Positions 1 to 11,780 of a stretch of 64,000 nucleotides of DNA are shown piece after piece; position 1 is the stretch's first letter, and the number at the start of each line of letters is the position of its first letter. Made by a program: the position numbers and the translations under genes. Under the pieces are notes generated by a model. It made no database searches, was not told the DNA's origin, and saw only the letters and a program-made list of their open reading frames with translations. Source of the stretch: Sphagnum magellanicum (lineage: Eukaryota; Streptophyta; Sphagnopsida; Sphagnales; Sphagnaceae). Location: assembly GCA_021904315.1 (NCBI GenBank), contig CM038917.1, positions 5,812,041 through 5,876,040 of the forward strand, given 5' to 3'.

Positions 1-2607
1 TCCAATTGCTATAGGATGGATATTTAAAAAATTGTCACCACTTCCAAATTATTACAATGTTTTTCGAAATAATTAATATATGGCAATGCCATTGTTTGAA
101 AAATAGAGTAAAAATGTCATGTGAATTCCTTTTTTGAGGCCAAAATTGGTGGATTCTCAACACACTTGTTTTGCAACATGACACCAAAAGCTTGAGACCT
201 TCACATACAATCCAACATTTAGAGGTACAAAAAAATTTGTTGCAAAATTGACACTCACCATATGAAGGTGATTGTTGTGTTGTGGTGAGTGTCAAACAAC
301 TATGTACATTTGCATGATCATAATGTATACACAAAGCACTACCGATGACATCATATATATGATCTGAATTTATATATTAAGTATGATAGTTTGTTTGTTT
401 TGATTGTCATGTTGAGAGCTTCCACCCCACATCACCTCGTGTTGTGCATTCGGTATTGTTGGAGCCTTTCAATGAATAGGGTTGGCCTAAAGAGGCTTTG
501 TAATGTTTAGACCTTCAAAGTAAGGTTTATTGAATGTTGAATAATAATATTGTATTGAAAATTCAAGACAATGAAAATTAACGATTATAGGGAAATTGAG
601 GTGCATTCTTGGTATTGTCGGAAAGCCCTTTGAAGTGGGTAAAGTTTAATGGAGGTGATTTTGTAATTTTTAGATCTAAGGTGTGAAAGAAATTGAGTTT
701 TGAGTAATCTTTGTCATTACAAGTTCAATAAAAATTCAACAAAATCATCTTAGATGTAAAAATTGCACAATTCACACTTGGGTCAATGCCACGTTAATCT
801 TCTTGATATTTACACTCTCAAATGATGTTGCAAGCATCTTTTGTTGCACAATTGTTATTATAACAAAGATTAAGGGGAATCAATGTCTTTTTATTTGGAA
901 ATTGGACATGAATGTAACAATGACACCAAAATAAAATTAAAAAAAACGAAGAACAAAAAACTATTGAATTATTTCAAATCCTCTATTTATAGGGAAATTT
1001 AAATAATAATAATAATAAAAAAATTGTACACAACATTTGAACAAACTATAATGTGAATATTTTTCAATGGGTTTTGCTCATTCTTTTTTGTGGAAATATG
1101 ATAATATGATCTTTAAAAAGTGAGGTGCCTTGCAAAATTTGAAATTAAAAAAGTTGTAGCCTTCTAGTGAAACCGGTGTTCACAAAGGGTTTTGTGTAAT
1201 GAACCTTTCCTACACTTTCGTGTGATTTGTTTAAAATTGATATAACATGAATGATTGGGCAAAGGTCATGAGATACTCTTTAATAAATTGTAAAGAAAGA
1301 TTTTAATACAATCATAGGAAATCATTTATGTAGATACATTGTGACCTAAATGGAACCCTAAAGTAAAAAAGTTGTCAAAAGTACTGGCCACAAACAACAG
1401 TTGATGGAGCTCAATGTTTGTCATGAGCACATTAACCATATGGTGTTTGGAAGAATATCATGTCTGTTTTGTGTGTTTTATGTTTGTAAGTTGTGCCTTC
1501 ATGAAGGAAAAGAGAATGTGTCACTTTATTCGTTTTAATTTAAATCATAAGCGTGTGAGTTTATCTATGTTGGTTTTTTTTGTTCTTCATGAAAACTCAT
1601 GGGAGTATGACTATTATTGGTGCTTTGGATTACGGAAAAATGAGGAGCTATGAATATTTAAAGGAGGAAATTTTTTGCAATTTGGGGGATTTGTTGGATG
1701 GTTTTTGGAAGGACAAAGAAAAGAGCTAAATATTATGAAGTTTGTTTGATGTATATTGAAGTTAATAGAAGATGTTCTATAAAAATGCATTGAGAGATGA
1801 ATGTTTTGCATGCATGACTTTTTTGCTCTTTCAATATGGATTTTATCAAAACAACAATATTTTATTGCAACAACATTGACCCCAAGGGTTGCAAATTGGC
1901 CTACTATGTTAATTGACTCCTAGTGTAAAGCCCTTGGGGCTGATTGATGTTAATGATTGCACCAATAGGAATGCTTGATAGATTTGAGTTCAAACTTGGC
2001 CTTCACTCCTAATGTAAAGTGGGCCTAAGTTCAATCTTAGGATTAGATTGAATTAAGCCTAGAACTAATTGTGGTTAGAATCATAATTACAGAGAAGAAC
2101 AAACTAAACTAATTATTAGGCTGAACGCCACTTCAAAAAAGCTTTAATACTAGGTAATATACCAATGTCGACAAATTCCTCAATTTGGAGAGTGTTCAAT
2201 AAGATTCTCGTGAGCTTGACTTCAAACATAACCCTAGTGATAAAACCAAAACCTTCGAAAACAGATTTTTTTAAACACAAGATTAGGTTCTTCAGGTAAG
2301 CAAGGTCAGCAAGGGTATATAGATATATATATATACAATCCCAAGTTATATACAATCTGACATTAACATAAACTTTACTTCACCCAACTTGTCACACGCT
2401 ACCTGTGATTGTGTTGTTTCAATGATAAAACAAAGCATTTCAAGTTGGACCCAATGAATGAAAGATACTCCATGAAATGGGAAAAAAAATCTTGCAATAT
2501 GCACAAGAACTGGGCAACTCTTTAGACCCCGAATATATGGTTATTTATAAACACATCTTGCATCTTAGTGCTCTTTGTCCCCTTCAAATAATCTGTTAAT
2601 CAGTTCT
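1..2607. other. AT-rich intergenic region, no gene seen
   Basis: I see no coding exon with family resemblance on either strand. The DNA is AT-rich with A/T homopolymers, an AAT run near 1003-1018 and a short TA-rich stretch near 2320-2336. The short open frames here are not conserved-looking. The right end should contain the 3' UTR and polyadenylation region of the minus-strand GST gene that stops at 2608. Confidence 0.6.
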
Positions 2608-5600
2608 TTAATTTGTTGCCACAGGATTTGCAGCTGCTTTCTTCTCATCTGTCACAATCCCAACTTTCCTGAAGTAATCCATCTCCTGCAAGCAGACAAA
2701 ATCACAACAGCAAACTTGTTGAAAAGCGATCCACAAGCTACTACTCAGGGAAAGAAGATATTAGGTCAAAGGACAACCCACAAAGAAAGCATCCTGATAT
2801 CCTGCCCCTAGAAAAGAAGCCACAATGATATATACTCAGTCATCACCAGGCCATTGAATTCCAGGGAATGCTCAATGTACTACATCAGAACTCACCTCAT
2901 GAACTCATCTATTTCATGGTCATATTGATCCAACAGGTTTGGCTCATACTCACCAGCATTCTTTTGTATATATCCAGTAGTACACTGCGTTCCAGCTTGG
3001 TTTCATTATATGCATCCACAGTATTCATAGCCTGTTCATGCCACAAAACGGTTCTTGCTCATGAACAATACGTTCATTGTTTAAGGAAGATGGGAAACAG
3101 CCATTCTTGGGGGAGTACCCCACGATATATAGGCAGTTCTGATACTCAAACAAAGACATGAACTTACAAACATTCACAATAACTCATTTTGCACAAAGAG
3201 AGGAGACAAAGAAAATCACCTTAAGCCATTTTGCGAGATTTGGTCGACCAGCAGTAACATCATAGTTTTTGAGGCCAGAAAAGGCAATTTCCAATCTTTC
3301 AATGAAAGGGACATATGCAATGTCAACCTGGCACATGCTTACATGAGAAATTGCACAGAAAACAATTGGGAACGTATAACTGCCAGCACATCCTCGACAG
3401 TAAAGTAGTCCAGTAGAAAATGATTCTTTTATTTAACACAAAGTGAAGAAAAAATCATAATATGAACTTGTCTCAGCAGCACATACTCGGAAATGAAGGT
3501 CAAGGGCTAAGAATGGAGTCAAGAAACTGGCAATCCACTCACCAAGCCAAACTTTCCAAGGAAGAATGGTCCTTCATTGGCATATTTTCCAAGTGCATTC
3601 TCTACATAGTCAAATGCTGGTCCTGGAAAAAATAGTGCAAGCATATGATGAAGGGAGAGATGTAACACAACAGGAACAGATCATCATCTCCCATCATGGT
3701 GCTTCCTTCCCAAAACCACAATCATTCAAGGACACCCACCAAAATACATATGTTCTCAAGCAATTTCTTTCCCTACTCTGTTAATCATGCAGAAACTGTG
3801 ACAAACAGGAATGCGGAGGACTCTTACCTACGGTCCCCTCAATATCAGCTGGAGCTGCATCCTTTAAGCTCAAGGCAGTATAGCCCGCCTTACCCAAGGT
3901 ATCAATATACTTCACGAGTTCTGCAGCAGCCTGCTTCTTGTCTTCTTCCTGTCACCAAAGTATGAGCAATATTCAATTAGAGTATTGCTTTTAGTTTCTG
4001 CAATTACTCACTACTAGGTATAGATAGTGTGCATGCATCACAAAGAAAACGAGGGAGAAAACCAACAAAGAGATGGGAATTTGGGCACGCACAGTAGGTC
4101 CAATGGTTGGCCCTCCAAATTCTTGGTCAAGATACTCAAGCAAGTCCAAGCTTTCACCCTTCACTTTGCCTTTATGTTCAAGTGCCGGAACCTACCCTCC
4201 CAAGTAGAAATCAGAATAGAATCCTACTAAAATGGACTCAAATTACATCTCAACAAGCATGTAGAAACAAATGAAACGGACGAGCACTTTGCATGTAACT
4301 CACTTTGCCAACAGGATAGACTTTCTCCTTGTACCAAGCAGGCTTGTCACTAAGACTGATTGGCACGCACTCTATTTCATCCAATCCCTGAAATTCCATC
4401 CACAAATTACCAGCTGATCAACAAGCTTCCAAGCCCTGAGTGGCACTTTACAGTGTGCAATATCAAATTGCAATTCTCCACTTGTAAACCTAAGCAGGTC
4501 CTTTCAATTTCCTGAGCCTGTTTATAGCACCTGTCTAATGTCAAAAACCTACTGGTCAACTTGTACTGGACCATTGATCAAAGTCATGCTAAACAACTTG
4601 CCAGTTGCAACATTCACAATACACCCCACACACAATTTCTCCATCATAGCTTGGTCAATCAAAGTCATGAAAGACAGACCTTGTACTTCTGAGCAATCCA
4701 AACACGCTGTGCATATGGACAGAGAGCACTATAATACAGTCTGCTCACACAAACATCCCCACAAGGTTACTATTTGCTTTGAACCCTCGGATCCAGAGTA
4801 AAGATTGAATATATTCAGATATGGTTTGCTGCACATATAGGTTGACCGGCTACGTGAACTCTAACACCAGAATTCTGCTCAGGTCATGACAGATTGCGGT
4901 ATCTAGATACCATGAAATTCAGGATTTTCAAAAGAAAAATGATTGCCTGACCAATTTCTGCCACATTCAAGTTGGGCCACAGGGTTTCATCATTACCAAC
5001 AAGCAAAAACGAGGCCTAGAGAATCTTGAAGGTAACAACAGAAAATCAGGGCAGTACAGGGACCATTGTTAAACTGCTGCTGACATAAATACATATAGAA
5101 TAAGATTTGCTAGAGACCAGTAACCTGCACAGAGCACAACTCAAAGCATGGACTAAATGTGCAGCAATGGGGTCACACACCTGGTTGTGCCATCAAAAAT
5201 AGGTGGGCACTCTGACTTAGAGTCGAGGTCCTGGGAGTTCGCATAGCTGCAAATCATCCCTCCCCCACAACCCAACAGGTTTTTAAGTTCCAAAATCCCA
5301 TCACAGATATCACTGACAGTCAGTAGTAGCCTCTTTGCACAAAAACCAGAGAAAACTAAAACACAAGACAGATATGTATATATGAGATTGCAAAGAAAAC
5401 TCAACAAACAACAGGTTGAAGCTAACTGTTGTGTCAGTTCCTGCAAGAGTAAGATATGGTCATAACCTTATGAGCATCACTCACAAAGCATCAGGCTATA
5501 TCACCTTGACCATGAAGGTTGCTGCCATGACTCTTTCCCCACTAGCTTCATCAGCTCTCAAACAGCAGGAAAACCACAACACCTTAGACCACACAATCTG

Positions 5601-6088
5601 ATTCTCTTATGAACCACCCATAACAAAAAAACAAACAAAACTAAATTTTGCCACACTCCAGAGAAATCTGTCATCACCACAGTGCCCTTCTTGCAGCACA
5701 AGAGTTTTGAAGTGCAGCAGACTATGTGCAGAAAAGAATACACATGACAACAGAATTTTGAGTTGGCAGTAGTTTGCACTGAATGCATGCACAAAAAACT
5801 TCTTTCAATGCATTATTATCTCTTTCTTTCTTTAAACCCAAGAAGAAAGAGGTGCATATTTGCAGAGGATATCTGCTGGAGTGCGATGCAGCTCACAGAG
5901 AGGTAGCCGGCACAACAAGAACCGAGAAAGAACCCCTTTTGTATATCGGTCTATCATGTCTCCCACATACCTATCTCTGTGAATTTCAGAATCAATACTT
6001 GCACATACCCCTCAATGAACTTAGATCATGAAGCAGCTTCAACTGTAGTAGTAGTGAGATTGTACCTGGCTACTGCTGCTGAAGCCAT
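2608..6088 (-). CDS. GSTL: Lambda-class glutathione transferase (GSTL / In2-1 type)
   Basis: Ten exons join in frame to 261 residues: 6088-6066, 5246-5181, 4728-4680, 4387-4304, 4191-4093, 3948-3828, 3622-3543, 3327-3220, 3031-2954 and 2685-2608. The N-terminal thioredoxin-like domain holds PPIFDGTTSALCPYAQRVW, with the lambda-class catalytic Cys (residue 33) in the CPYA motif, then KPAWYKEK and the glutathione-site VPALEH...GESLDLLEYLD. The helical domain contains FFLGKF, VDIAYVPFIER and YDVTAGRPNLAKW, all typical of plant lambda GSTs. The family acts as monomeric thiol transferases that deglutathionylate small molecules such as flavonols, and has little conjugating activity. I chose the ATG at 6088 because exon 1 then splices cleanly (phase 2) to exon 2. 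The same frame is open upstream to an ATG at 6277, which would add 63 mostly non-acidic residues and could be a plastid transit peptide, as known for some family members. A divergent gene starts at 7297. Confidence 0.93.
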
Positions 6089-7296
6089 GCTGCAAACTGA
6101 GAAATACCCTTTTCTGTGTACAAGCTGTGAATTCAAGCTATTGGAAAAACAGTAAGTGGATTGTCCTTGGAAGTTGTTGCTGTTTCGAAGCAGCTGTGGA
6201 TATGGCCGAATCACTGGATGCACAGCAGCAAAAGAGCAAATCCTGTTTGAATCCACAAAAATCAGATCAACCAACATCTCATCAGATCAACAACAACAGT
6301 ACAACACCAGGCCAATAGAAAACTGGAGATGCAGCAGGCAGAAGCAACCTAGCATGGAAAGAAGGAAGGAATTATCACGCAAAAAACATGAACAGGACTA
6401 AATTCTTTCACAACAATGAATGAGATTGGACAGTCACCACAAATGCAATATCTTCTCCTTCTTTGCACAAAGAGCTTGAATCCAAAGAGATACAAATCAC
6501 AGGAACGAGGAAGATCCTTCCAAATATCCAAGAAGAGCTCTTTGCAAGGATTGCTGCACGAAGGATTCTTTGCAAATATTGCTGCAAGAAGAACTCTTTG
6601 CAAGGATTGCTGCAAGAGAGGATTCTTTGCAAACTTGTTACAAGGATTGCCATCACTTTGGATGCAAGCAAAGAATCAATCCCAGCATCATGCAGGGAAA
6701 AGCAACTCTGCTCTTCTATGGTACAAGAACACAGACACAGACACAGAGAGAGAGAGACAGAGAAAGACAGAGTAGTGGATGAGCACATACATGCGAGGAT
6801 TGTTGGCGATGGAGAAGGTTGTCGTGGAGACTGGAATCACACAAGAAAAGCAGCAGCTGGCCATCAGTTCGCCCTTGCTCCTCTGTCTCCAATGTGCTTA
6901 TATAGGTACACAGCAGCGCGACCAGGTCGGTGGTTGCGCCAACTACAGTGATGATGCATGCACGCACACGCATTCCCTCGGGAAGTTTGTCGCGAACCTT
7001 CCCTCCCGAGGATGAAAACGGATGAGCGGGCGGTTCGATCTTGCTCGCTACGGATTCGCACTGAAAGCGTCGCTGAGCAGAGCATCGCGCAATTGGCGTA
7101 GTGCTTCTGCGAGTGCGGCGATAGCCAGGGTTTGCATTGCAGCAGGGATACAACGAGCCGCAGTAGAAGCAAAATAGAGAGAAGAAGCAGCCGTATCAGA
7201 AGAAGAAGAAGACGACGACGACGACGAAGAAGAAGACGAGTAGAAGAGACGAGGAGCGACGAGGAGTGTCGTGCATGAGGGGATTGGAGGGCAGCG
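6089..7296. promoter_or_regulatory. Shared upstream region of divergent GSTL and Ala-rich gene
   Basis: This ~1.2 kb lies between two divergent start codons (6088 minus and 7297 plus) and must hold both 5' leaders and promoters. Contents seen: an open frame upstream of the GST start (6277-6089, minus), a cluster of ~25-bp repeats at 6535-6640, an ACAGAC/GAGA-rich stretch near 6730-6765, and a purine-rich (GAA/GAC)n leader at 7196-7250 just before the plus-strand gene. No TATA box could be assigned with confidence. Confidence 0.45.
6535..6640. repeat. Short tandem repeats, ~25-bp unit
   Basis: Variants of CTTTGCAAGGATTGCTGCA recur about every 25-27 bases four to five times, separated by AAGA(A)GA spacers. 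Both strands stay open across it, which yields overlapping spurious frames. It lies upstream of the GST gene, possibly in its 5' leader. Confidence 0.6.
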
Positions 7297-8940
7297 ATGG
7301 CGGATATGGAAACCTCTTGGGAGGGCGAGTCGCTTCCTCCGCGGAAACGGCTGCTGGCGGGATTGCGGCAGAATGGCTGGCGGGCTTCTTCGTCGTCTTC
7401 TCTGACCTCCACTGCTGCTGGCGAATTGCTCCAAGGATTCGGACCGGAGCAGGAGGAGGGGGAGGAGGAGGAGCTTGCGGCAGTTGACGGGGAAGGTGGT
7501 GGGGATTTGTCCGTTATGGTTTCTTCGGGCGCTGAGTGTTCTTCAGGCTTGAAGAAGCCACGGATGTCGCGAGAGTGGGCGAAGGTGGAGTATGCAGACC
7601 ACGTAGATCCATCGCAGTCGGAGCGGCTTGTTCTCCCTCCTGTAAGCAAACCTTCACAAGGAATCCCAGTTCCAGTTTCTTCACATGATGATGCAGCAGC
7701 AGCAGCTGCTGCTGCTGCAATATCTGCAGCGGCACATGCTGTCAAGGTGGCGATGGCAGCCAAAGAAAATGCCGCTGCAAAAGCCAGTATCGCAGTGAAA
7801 GCAGCAGCAGCAGCAAAAGTGGCTTTGGAAGCAGCTGCTCATGCAGCTAGGGCTGTGGCTCTTGTCCGGGATGAGCTTAGGAGGAGGAAGACTGTAAATG
7901 CACAACCTGGATTCTCTGAAAGTTCTTCCAAGCTGCTGCAGACTTTTGTAGCTCCAGAGAGCCAAACAGAAGAAAGAATCTTGGAGAGGACAGAGGTGAA
8001 GGCAGAGAGGACAGAAGACGACCATGCAGGACATAATAGTGGTGGAGCAGGAAGAGCAGCAGCAGCAGCAGCATCTTTGGATGATGAAGAATTGACCCAA
8101 CAATGGCACAGAGTCATCAACAGCTCTCCATGCATTTCTCATAGTCTTGGTACTCCGCCACAAAGGAAAGAAGCTCCAACAATACCAGATACTGCATCCA
8201 GTGCAGTTAGTATGAGTAGCACAGATGCAGCGGCATGGCCTCAAATCATTCAGACATCTCCAACTGAGCTTCTTCTGTTGCCGCCTCTGAAGCAACAACA
8301 AACAAGGGCTCAATCAGTGATGCACCAGGACTTGAAGCGATTTGATGATGCAAGGGTTGCGGTGAGGCATGAGGTGAAGAAGAAGATCATGGAGATTCAT
8401 CAGAGTGATGATGCTGGAGGACAGCAACTAGATGCTTTCGAGCATTCTAGTCCCAAGTTTTCTTCTAAACCTAGTAAGCTCTCAGCTTCAGAGGAAATCT
8501 CCAGTGTGATAAAACCAGCAGAAGCAACTATGGAGGGGGTTGTAGCTTTTTCTGCGAGGGAAGAAGATTCGGTGATAACTGCAGCAGCTGATTATCCTGC
8601 AGACCTTGTGGAAGATTCATTGACAACGACAGCAGCTGAGCATTCTGCAGAGCTTTCATTTGATGCCATGATGGCAGTTGCTGATCCAGGAGCCTCTTCT
8701 ACTCATCTCCTTTCTGACAGCTATGAGAGGAGACCTGACCTTCTCCAGGAGATTCTTGAGGCTGCTGTTCTTGCAGACTCTGCAATGTCGCTAGATGAAG
8801 GAGGAGGTGCTGATGCCTTTACTCCTGAGAGTGCATATAGGGCAGAATACTATGAAGGTTCAGTACAACAAGAAGGGCATAGCATTTTTTCTGATTTGCT
8901 TGCAGAGGCAAAGGAAGATGAATTGAGAATGATGCTATAG
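7297..8940 (+). CDS. Unrecognised Ala-rich protein, left copy of an inverted paralog pair
   Basis: Intronless 547-residue frame. I do not recognise a named family. Visible parts: an N-terminal basic motif SLPPRKRLLAGLRQNGW, which could include a nuclear signal; a KKPRMSREW motif near residue 87; SLASHDD-like segment (actually VSSHDDAAA) leading into an Ala-rich helix (about residues 127-195) containing ENAAAKASIAVKAAAAAKV; long acidic, Ser-rich low-complexity sequence; and RRPDLLQEILEAAVLADS near the C-terminus. The copy at 13771-15936 on the minus strand shares all of these in the same order, so they are genuine coding landmarks. Relative to that copy, this one stops early, at KEDELRMML, and lacks the C-terminal repeat array, whose decayed remains follow the stop. 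The start has AGCG before the ATG, and the other copy has the same context. A nuclear role is only inference. Confidence 0.75.
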   Translation: MADMETSWEGESLPPRKRLLAGLRQNGWRASSSSSLTSTAAGELLQGFGPEQEEGEEEELAAVDGEGGGDLSVMVSSGAECSSGLKKPRMSREWAKVEYADHVDPSQSERLVLPPVSKPSQGIPVPVSSHDDAAAAAAAAAISAAAHAVKVAMAAKENAAAKASIAVKAAAAAKVALEAAAHAARAVALVRDELRRRKTVNAQPGFSESSSKLLQTFVAPESQTEERILERTEVKAERTEDDHAGHNSGGAGRAAAAAASLDDEELTQQWHRVINSSPCISHSLGTPPQRKEAPTIPDTASSAVSMSSTDAAAWPQIIQTSPTELLLLPPLKQQQTRAQSVMHQDLKRFDDARVAVRHEVKKKIMEIHQSDDAGGQQLDAFEHSSPKFSSKPSKLSASEEISSVIKPAEATMEGVVAFSAREEDSVITAAADYPADLVEDSLTTTAAEHSAELSFDAMMAVADPGASSTHLLSDSYERRPDLLQEILEAAVLADSAMSLDEGGGADAFTPESAYRAEYYEGSVQQEGHSIFSDLLAEAKEDELRMML

Positions 8941-9830
8941 TTGTGGATGTTATGCCATCAGCCACTGGGACACCACCCATTGCTTGCAGCAATGCAAGTG
9001 ATGGTTCTGCAGCCGTGGAAATGGCACATGCAAGTAGGGATTTGGAAGATTTTGGAGCAGCTGAGATGGTGGATGATGCAGACATGGCTTCAAATTTTTC
9101 TGGAGTAGCTGAAGTTGTGCATGCAGATATCCAGAGATAGCTGTGAAGGATTCTGGAGCATCTGAAGTTTTGTATACAGACAATGCACACATGGTCTGGA
9201 AAGGCTTCGAAGCTGAAATTGTGCATGAAGATGGTGCAGACACTGCTTTAGGAGATTCTGGAGCAGATGAAACTTTGCAGAGCAGAGGTGCCTTCTAGGG
9301 TTTCACCTGGACAAGTCTTATGAGCTGGTTCAAAGGCAGATTGGTGGCAAGGAAGAGGTAATGGCAGGACAATGCTTGGAGAAAAAATGAAGGAAGAGAT
9401 AGAGGTGGAAACATGTTTGGGGGAATTTCAACTATGGGTGGTCAAGGTTTGTGATCAGGCTGTGAGGGAACTGAAGATGTTGCTTTTGGGGTTTCAGGAG
9501 TTTCAGGAGCTAGTCCTGATCATTTGCTTGCTTGTTCCCAAGGAGGAGGATGCAATGCAAGTGGATTTTGGAGGAGACAGCTGTAGATGGTGGCGATTTG
9601 AGACCAGATTGCCAGGAAAATCTAAATCTGTCCTGGGTTTCTGACTGAAGTGTGTGATCTGCAAGCAGCCATTGTGCACAATGATGCAGGCTCAAGTGAA
9701 AGCCTAGCACATGCAGCTCAAGCCCACCCATGAAGAAACAGTTGCAGCCTCGCCATGGAACAAGCTGAAGGTGCTCCCTGCTGCAAGTGAAAGCTTTAGC
9801 AACTGGAGCTAGTATGTCTCTCCTTTCATC
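8941..9830 (+). pseudogene. Decayed 3' tail of the left Ala-rich paralog
   Basis: Downstream of the stop at 8940 the sequence still matches the C-terminal coding part of the minus-strand paralog, but in shifting frames with stops. Degenerate repeat units read as FGAAEMVDDADMAS (about 9052-9093), FSGVAEVVHADIQR* and VKDSGASEVLYTDNAH (9140-9190). Further right, KEEDAMQ at 9541-9560 matches the paralog's KEEDAME, and the segment around 9709-9730 matches its HMQLKP region. Either the gene was truncated by a frameshift near 8920-8940, or splicing skips the damaged part; I see no obvious donor that rescues the frame. Confidence 0.65.
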
Positions 9831-10200
9831 TGCTGGACACATACCCAGGCAAACTATTGCTTTTGCAAGCAGACCAGGTGGCTGACATTTGTTACTCCAT
9901 CAGGTCCTTAATATCCCTAATGTGACCAACTCAGATTTTGAGACAGTAGCATCTAACTATGGTCCTGTCTGTGTAATGGTTTATTCATGAAGGCATGAAG
10001 CATGTTCATTGATCTTCAACCTGCAGTAGGCCATGCTCTGCAACTGTGGCCTTGGACCATTCCAGTCCTCTCAGTTATAGTGACACACAACTGTGGTCAA
10101 AAGGTCTGATGTCACATATGGTAGTTGCTTGATTGTTCTCTGCAATGCTGAACTTGTCCCATGCAACAAAAGAAAAGCTGTCTCTGCATGCTTTCTGTGG
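9831..10200. repeat. Left arm of inverted duplication, noncoding part
   Basis: The stretch about 9785-9905 (TTTAGCAACTGGAGCTAGTA through TCCATCAGG) matches the reverse complement of about 13501-13611 with small indels. It extends the homology between the two Ala-rich gene copies beyond their coding regions. No separate gene is visible. Confidence 0.65.
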
Positions 10201-10202
10201 CT

Positions 10203-10575
10203 TCTCTGTTGTTTGTATGTTGTATCAAGACATGGATGATGGCCATTTGTTTTATCAGGTTGGAGAATTCATTATTGATTTTGTCACTCTTCTTCAGAAG
10301 TGGAGTTGTGCATGGTTTGACAGTTCTGGATATGCAAGAATCTCTCAAAAGAGAGCTTTGCTGGTTCAAAGCTGCCTCTTCAGTACTCCTGTGGCTGCTC
10401 TGTTGCTCTTCTGTTGTATTAAGACGTGTGGTGGCCAGTTTTTCCATGAAGTTGGAGAATTGATCATCGATTTTGTCAGCCTCCGTAGAAGTGGGGCTAT
10501 GCAGGTCATAACAGTTCTGGGTATATGAAATCTCTCAAAAGAGAACTTTACCGGTTCACTGTGCAGCTCATGATG
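10203..10575 (+). repeat. Imperfect tandem duplication, ~185-195-bp unit, two copies
   Basis: Unit 1 (about 10203-10385) and unit 2 (about 10386-10575) share TTGTATYAAGAC, GGTTGGAGAATTSATYAT-like sequence, GATTTTGTCA, CAGTTCTGG and TCTCTCAAAAGAGA in the same order. The open frames across it are by-products. It lies inside the left arm of the inverted duplication and has no obvious equivalent in the right arm. Confidence 0.7.
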
Positions 10576-11698
10576 TCGTCTCCTGAAGAGAAATCAGTAA
10601 GTGCCAAGAAGGTGCTTGGGCCTTGGAATTCGTCCAGATTACAGTGCTTTCAACACTTGTGGTATCGTGGAGTTCAACTGGATTGATGTGTATGCTAGAG
10701 GATGTGCAGGAACAAGCTGGAATGTCTGTTAGGGATGTGTGAAAAGTCTTGTTGAGAGTTTGTTTGATTTATATGAGAAGATATGGAAGCTCTGCAGAAA
10801 GAAAACTTTGGGCCAGGTTGGGAGGAAAGTGATAAAGAAGCAGTAGCTAGCTCCAAGAGGAAGGTGTAAATAACTACAGCACCATCATGGGTGCATGCTG
10901 ACATGACAATGAGGCTTCACATACAGTTAAGTTTGTGCTGTGCTGCAAGTACTGCAAGATTGTTGTCACTCATGAAATAGGGTGTGAAAAATTGAGTACA
11001 ACAGATATTATCATGTGTCTCATGCTGATACACACTTTTGGGCATTTTCCATGCTTTCACATGGATTCTGTCCAGGCAACTTCTTAGAATTCTGTTTAGT
11101 TCTTCTTGTGCATTGACCTTGTTGTCACCATCTACAGTTCTGTCTTTTGTGTTAACATACTCTTTGTTCAAGCATCTGGAAGACTTCCACTTTCAATGAA
11201 TGAAGCTGTCAGGTAGTTAGTGATTGTTGTCAAGAGCTACCCTCTGGTTTCAACAATCATGGTATGGTGTTGTAGAGGCGGACTTTAAATAGGGTCTTTG
11301 TGAAATTCTCCGCAAATTGTCCAATGTTGTTCTGCAGCTGTCGTGCTTCTGAGTACAATCAAAGTGAGTGCTCTTGGTGATCTGGTTGCTTTCAGTCTAG
11401 AGAGGCCACAAAACTCTGCAGATAGAAATTCATCATGGCCTGAACTGTATGCATGCAGAACGTGGTCCTGTCCACACAGTATAATGATGCACTTGGCTGT
11501 AATTTGGTGTTTCTAAACAGTGCTCTCAAATTTGTGTAATCTGGAGATGCTTGGAGCCCATTTTGAGTTGGTATCTGTAAAGTTTATTTTGCACAGCAAC
11601 CAAATGCATTGTGCTCTGTTTGTCCAGGAACAATATCTGTAATTGGATTGGACACAATGTTTTGTTGAACTTCCATTCAGACATACTGGTCTGGAAAA

Positions 11699-11780
11699 GT
11701 GCAGTTTACATGGGTGGTTAGAATTTGAACAGAGAATTGTGTTTTGAGTGATTGGATGACAGTGTTGAGCAGAAGTTTTG
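11699..11780 (+). repeat. 82-bp inverted repeat, left arm
   Basis: From GTGCAGTTTACATGGGTGG to AGAAGTTTTG, this is the reverse complement of 12870-12951 with only about two mismatches over 82 bases and no gaps. It is much better matched than the neighbouring gene copies. Confidence 0.9.

Noticed and set aside
6349-7153. Several overlapping open frames on both strands upstream of the GST gene
   Set aside because: They arise from short repeats and purine-rich leader sequence, with no family resemblance.
7681-8313. 210-codon Cys-rich frame opposite the left Ala-rich gene
   Set aside because: It is the antisense of GCA/GCT codon runs in a gene supported by its paralog.
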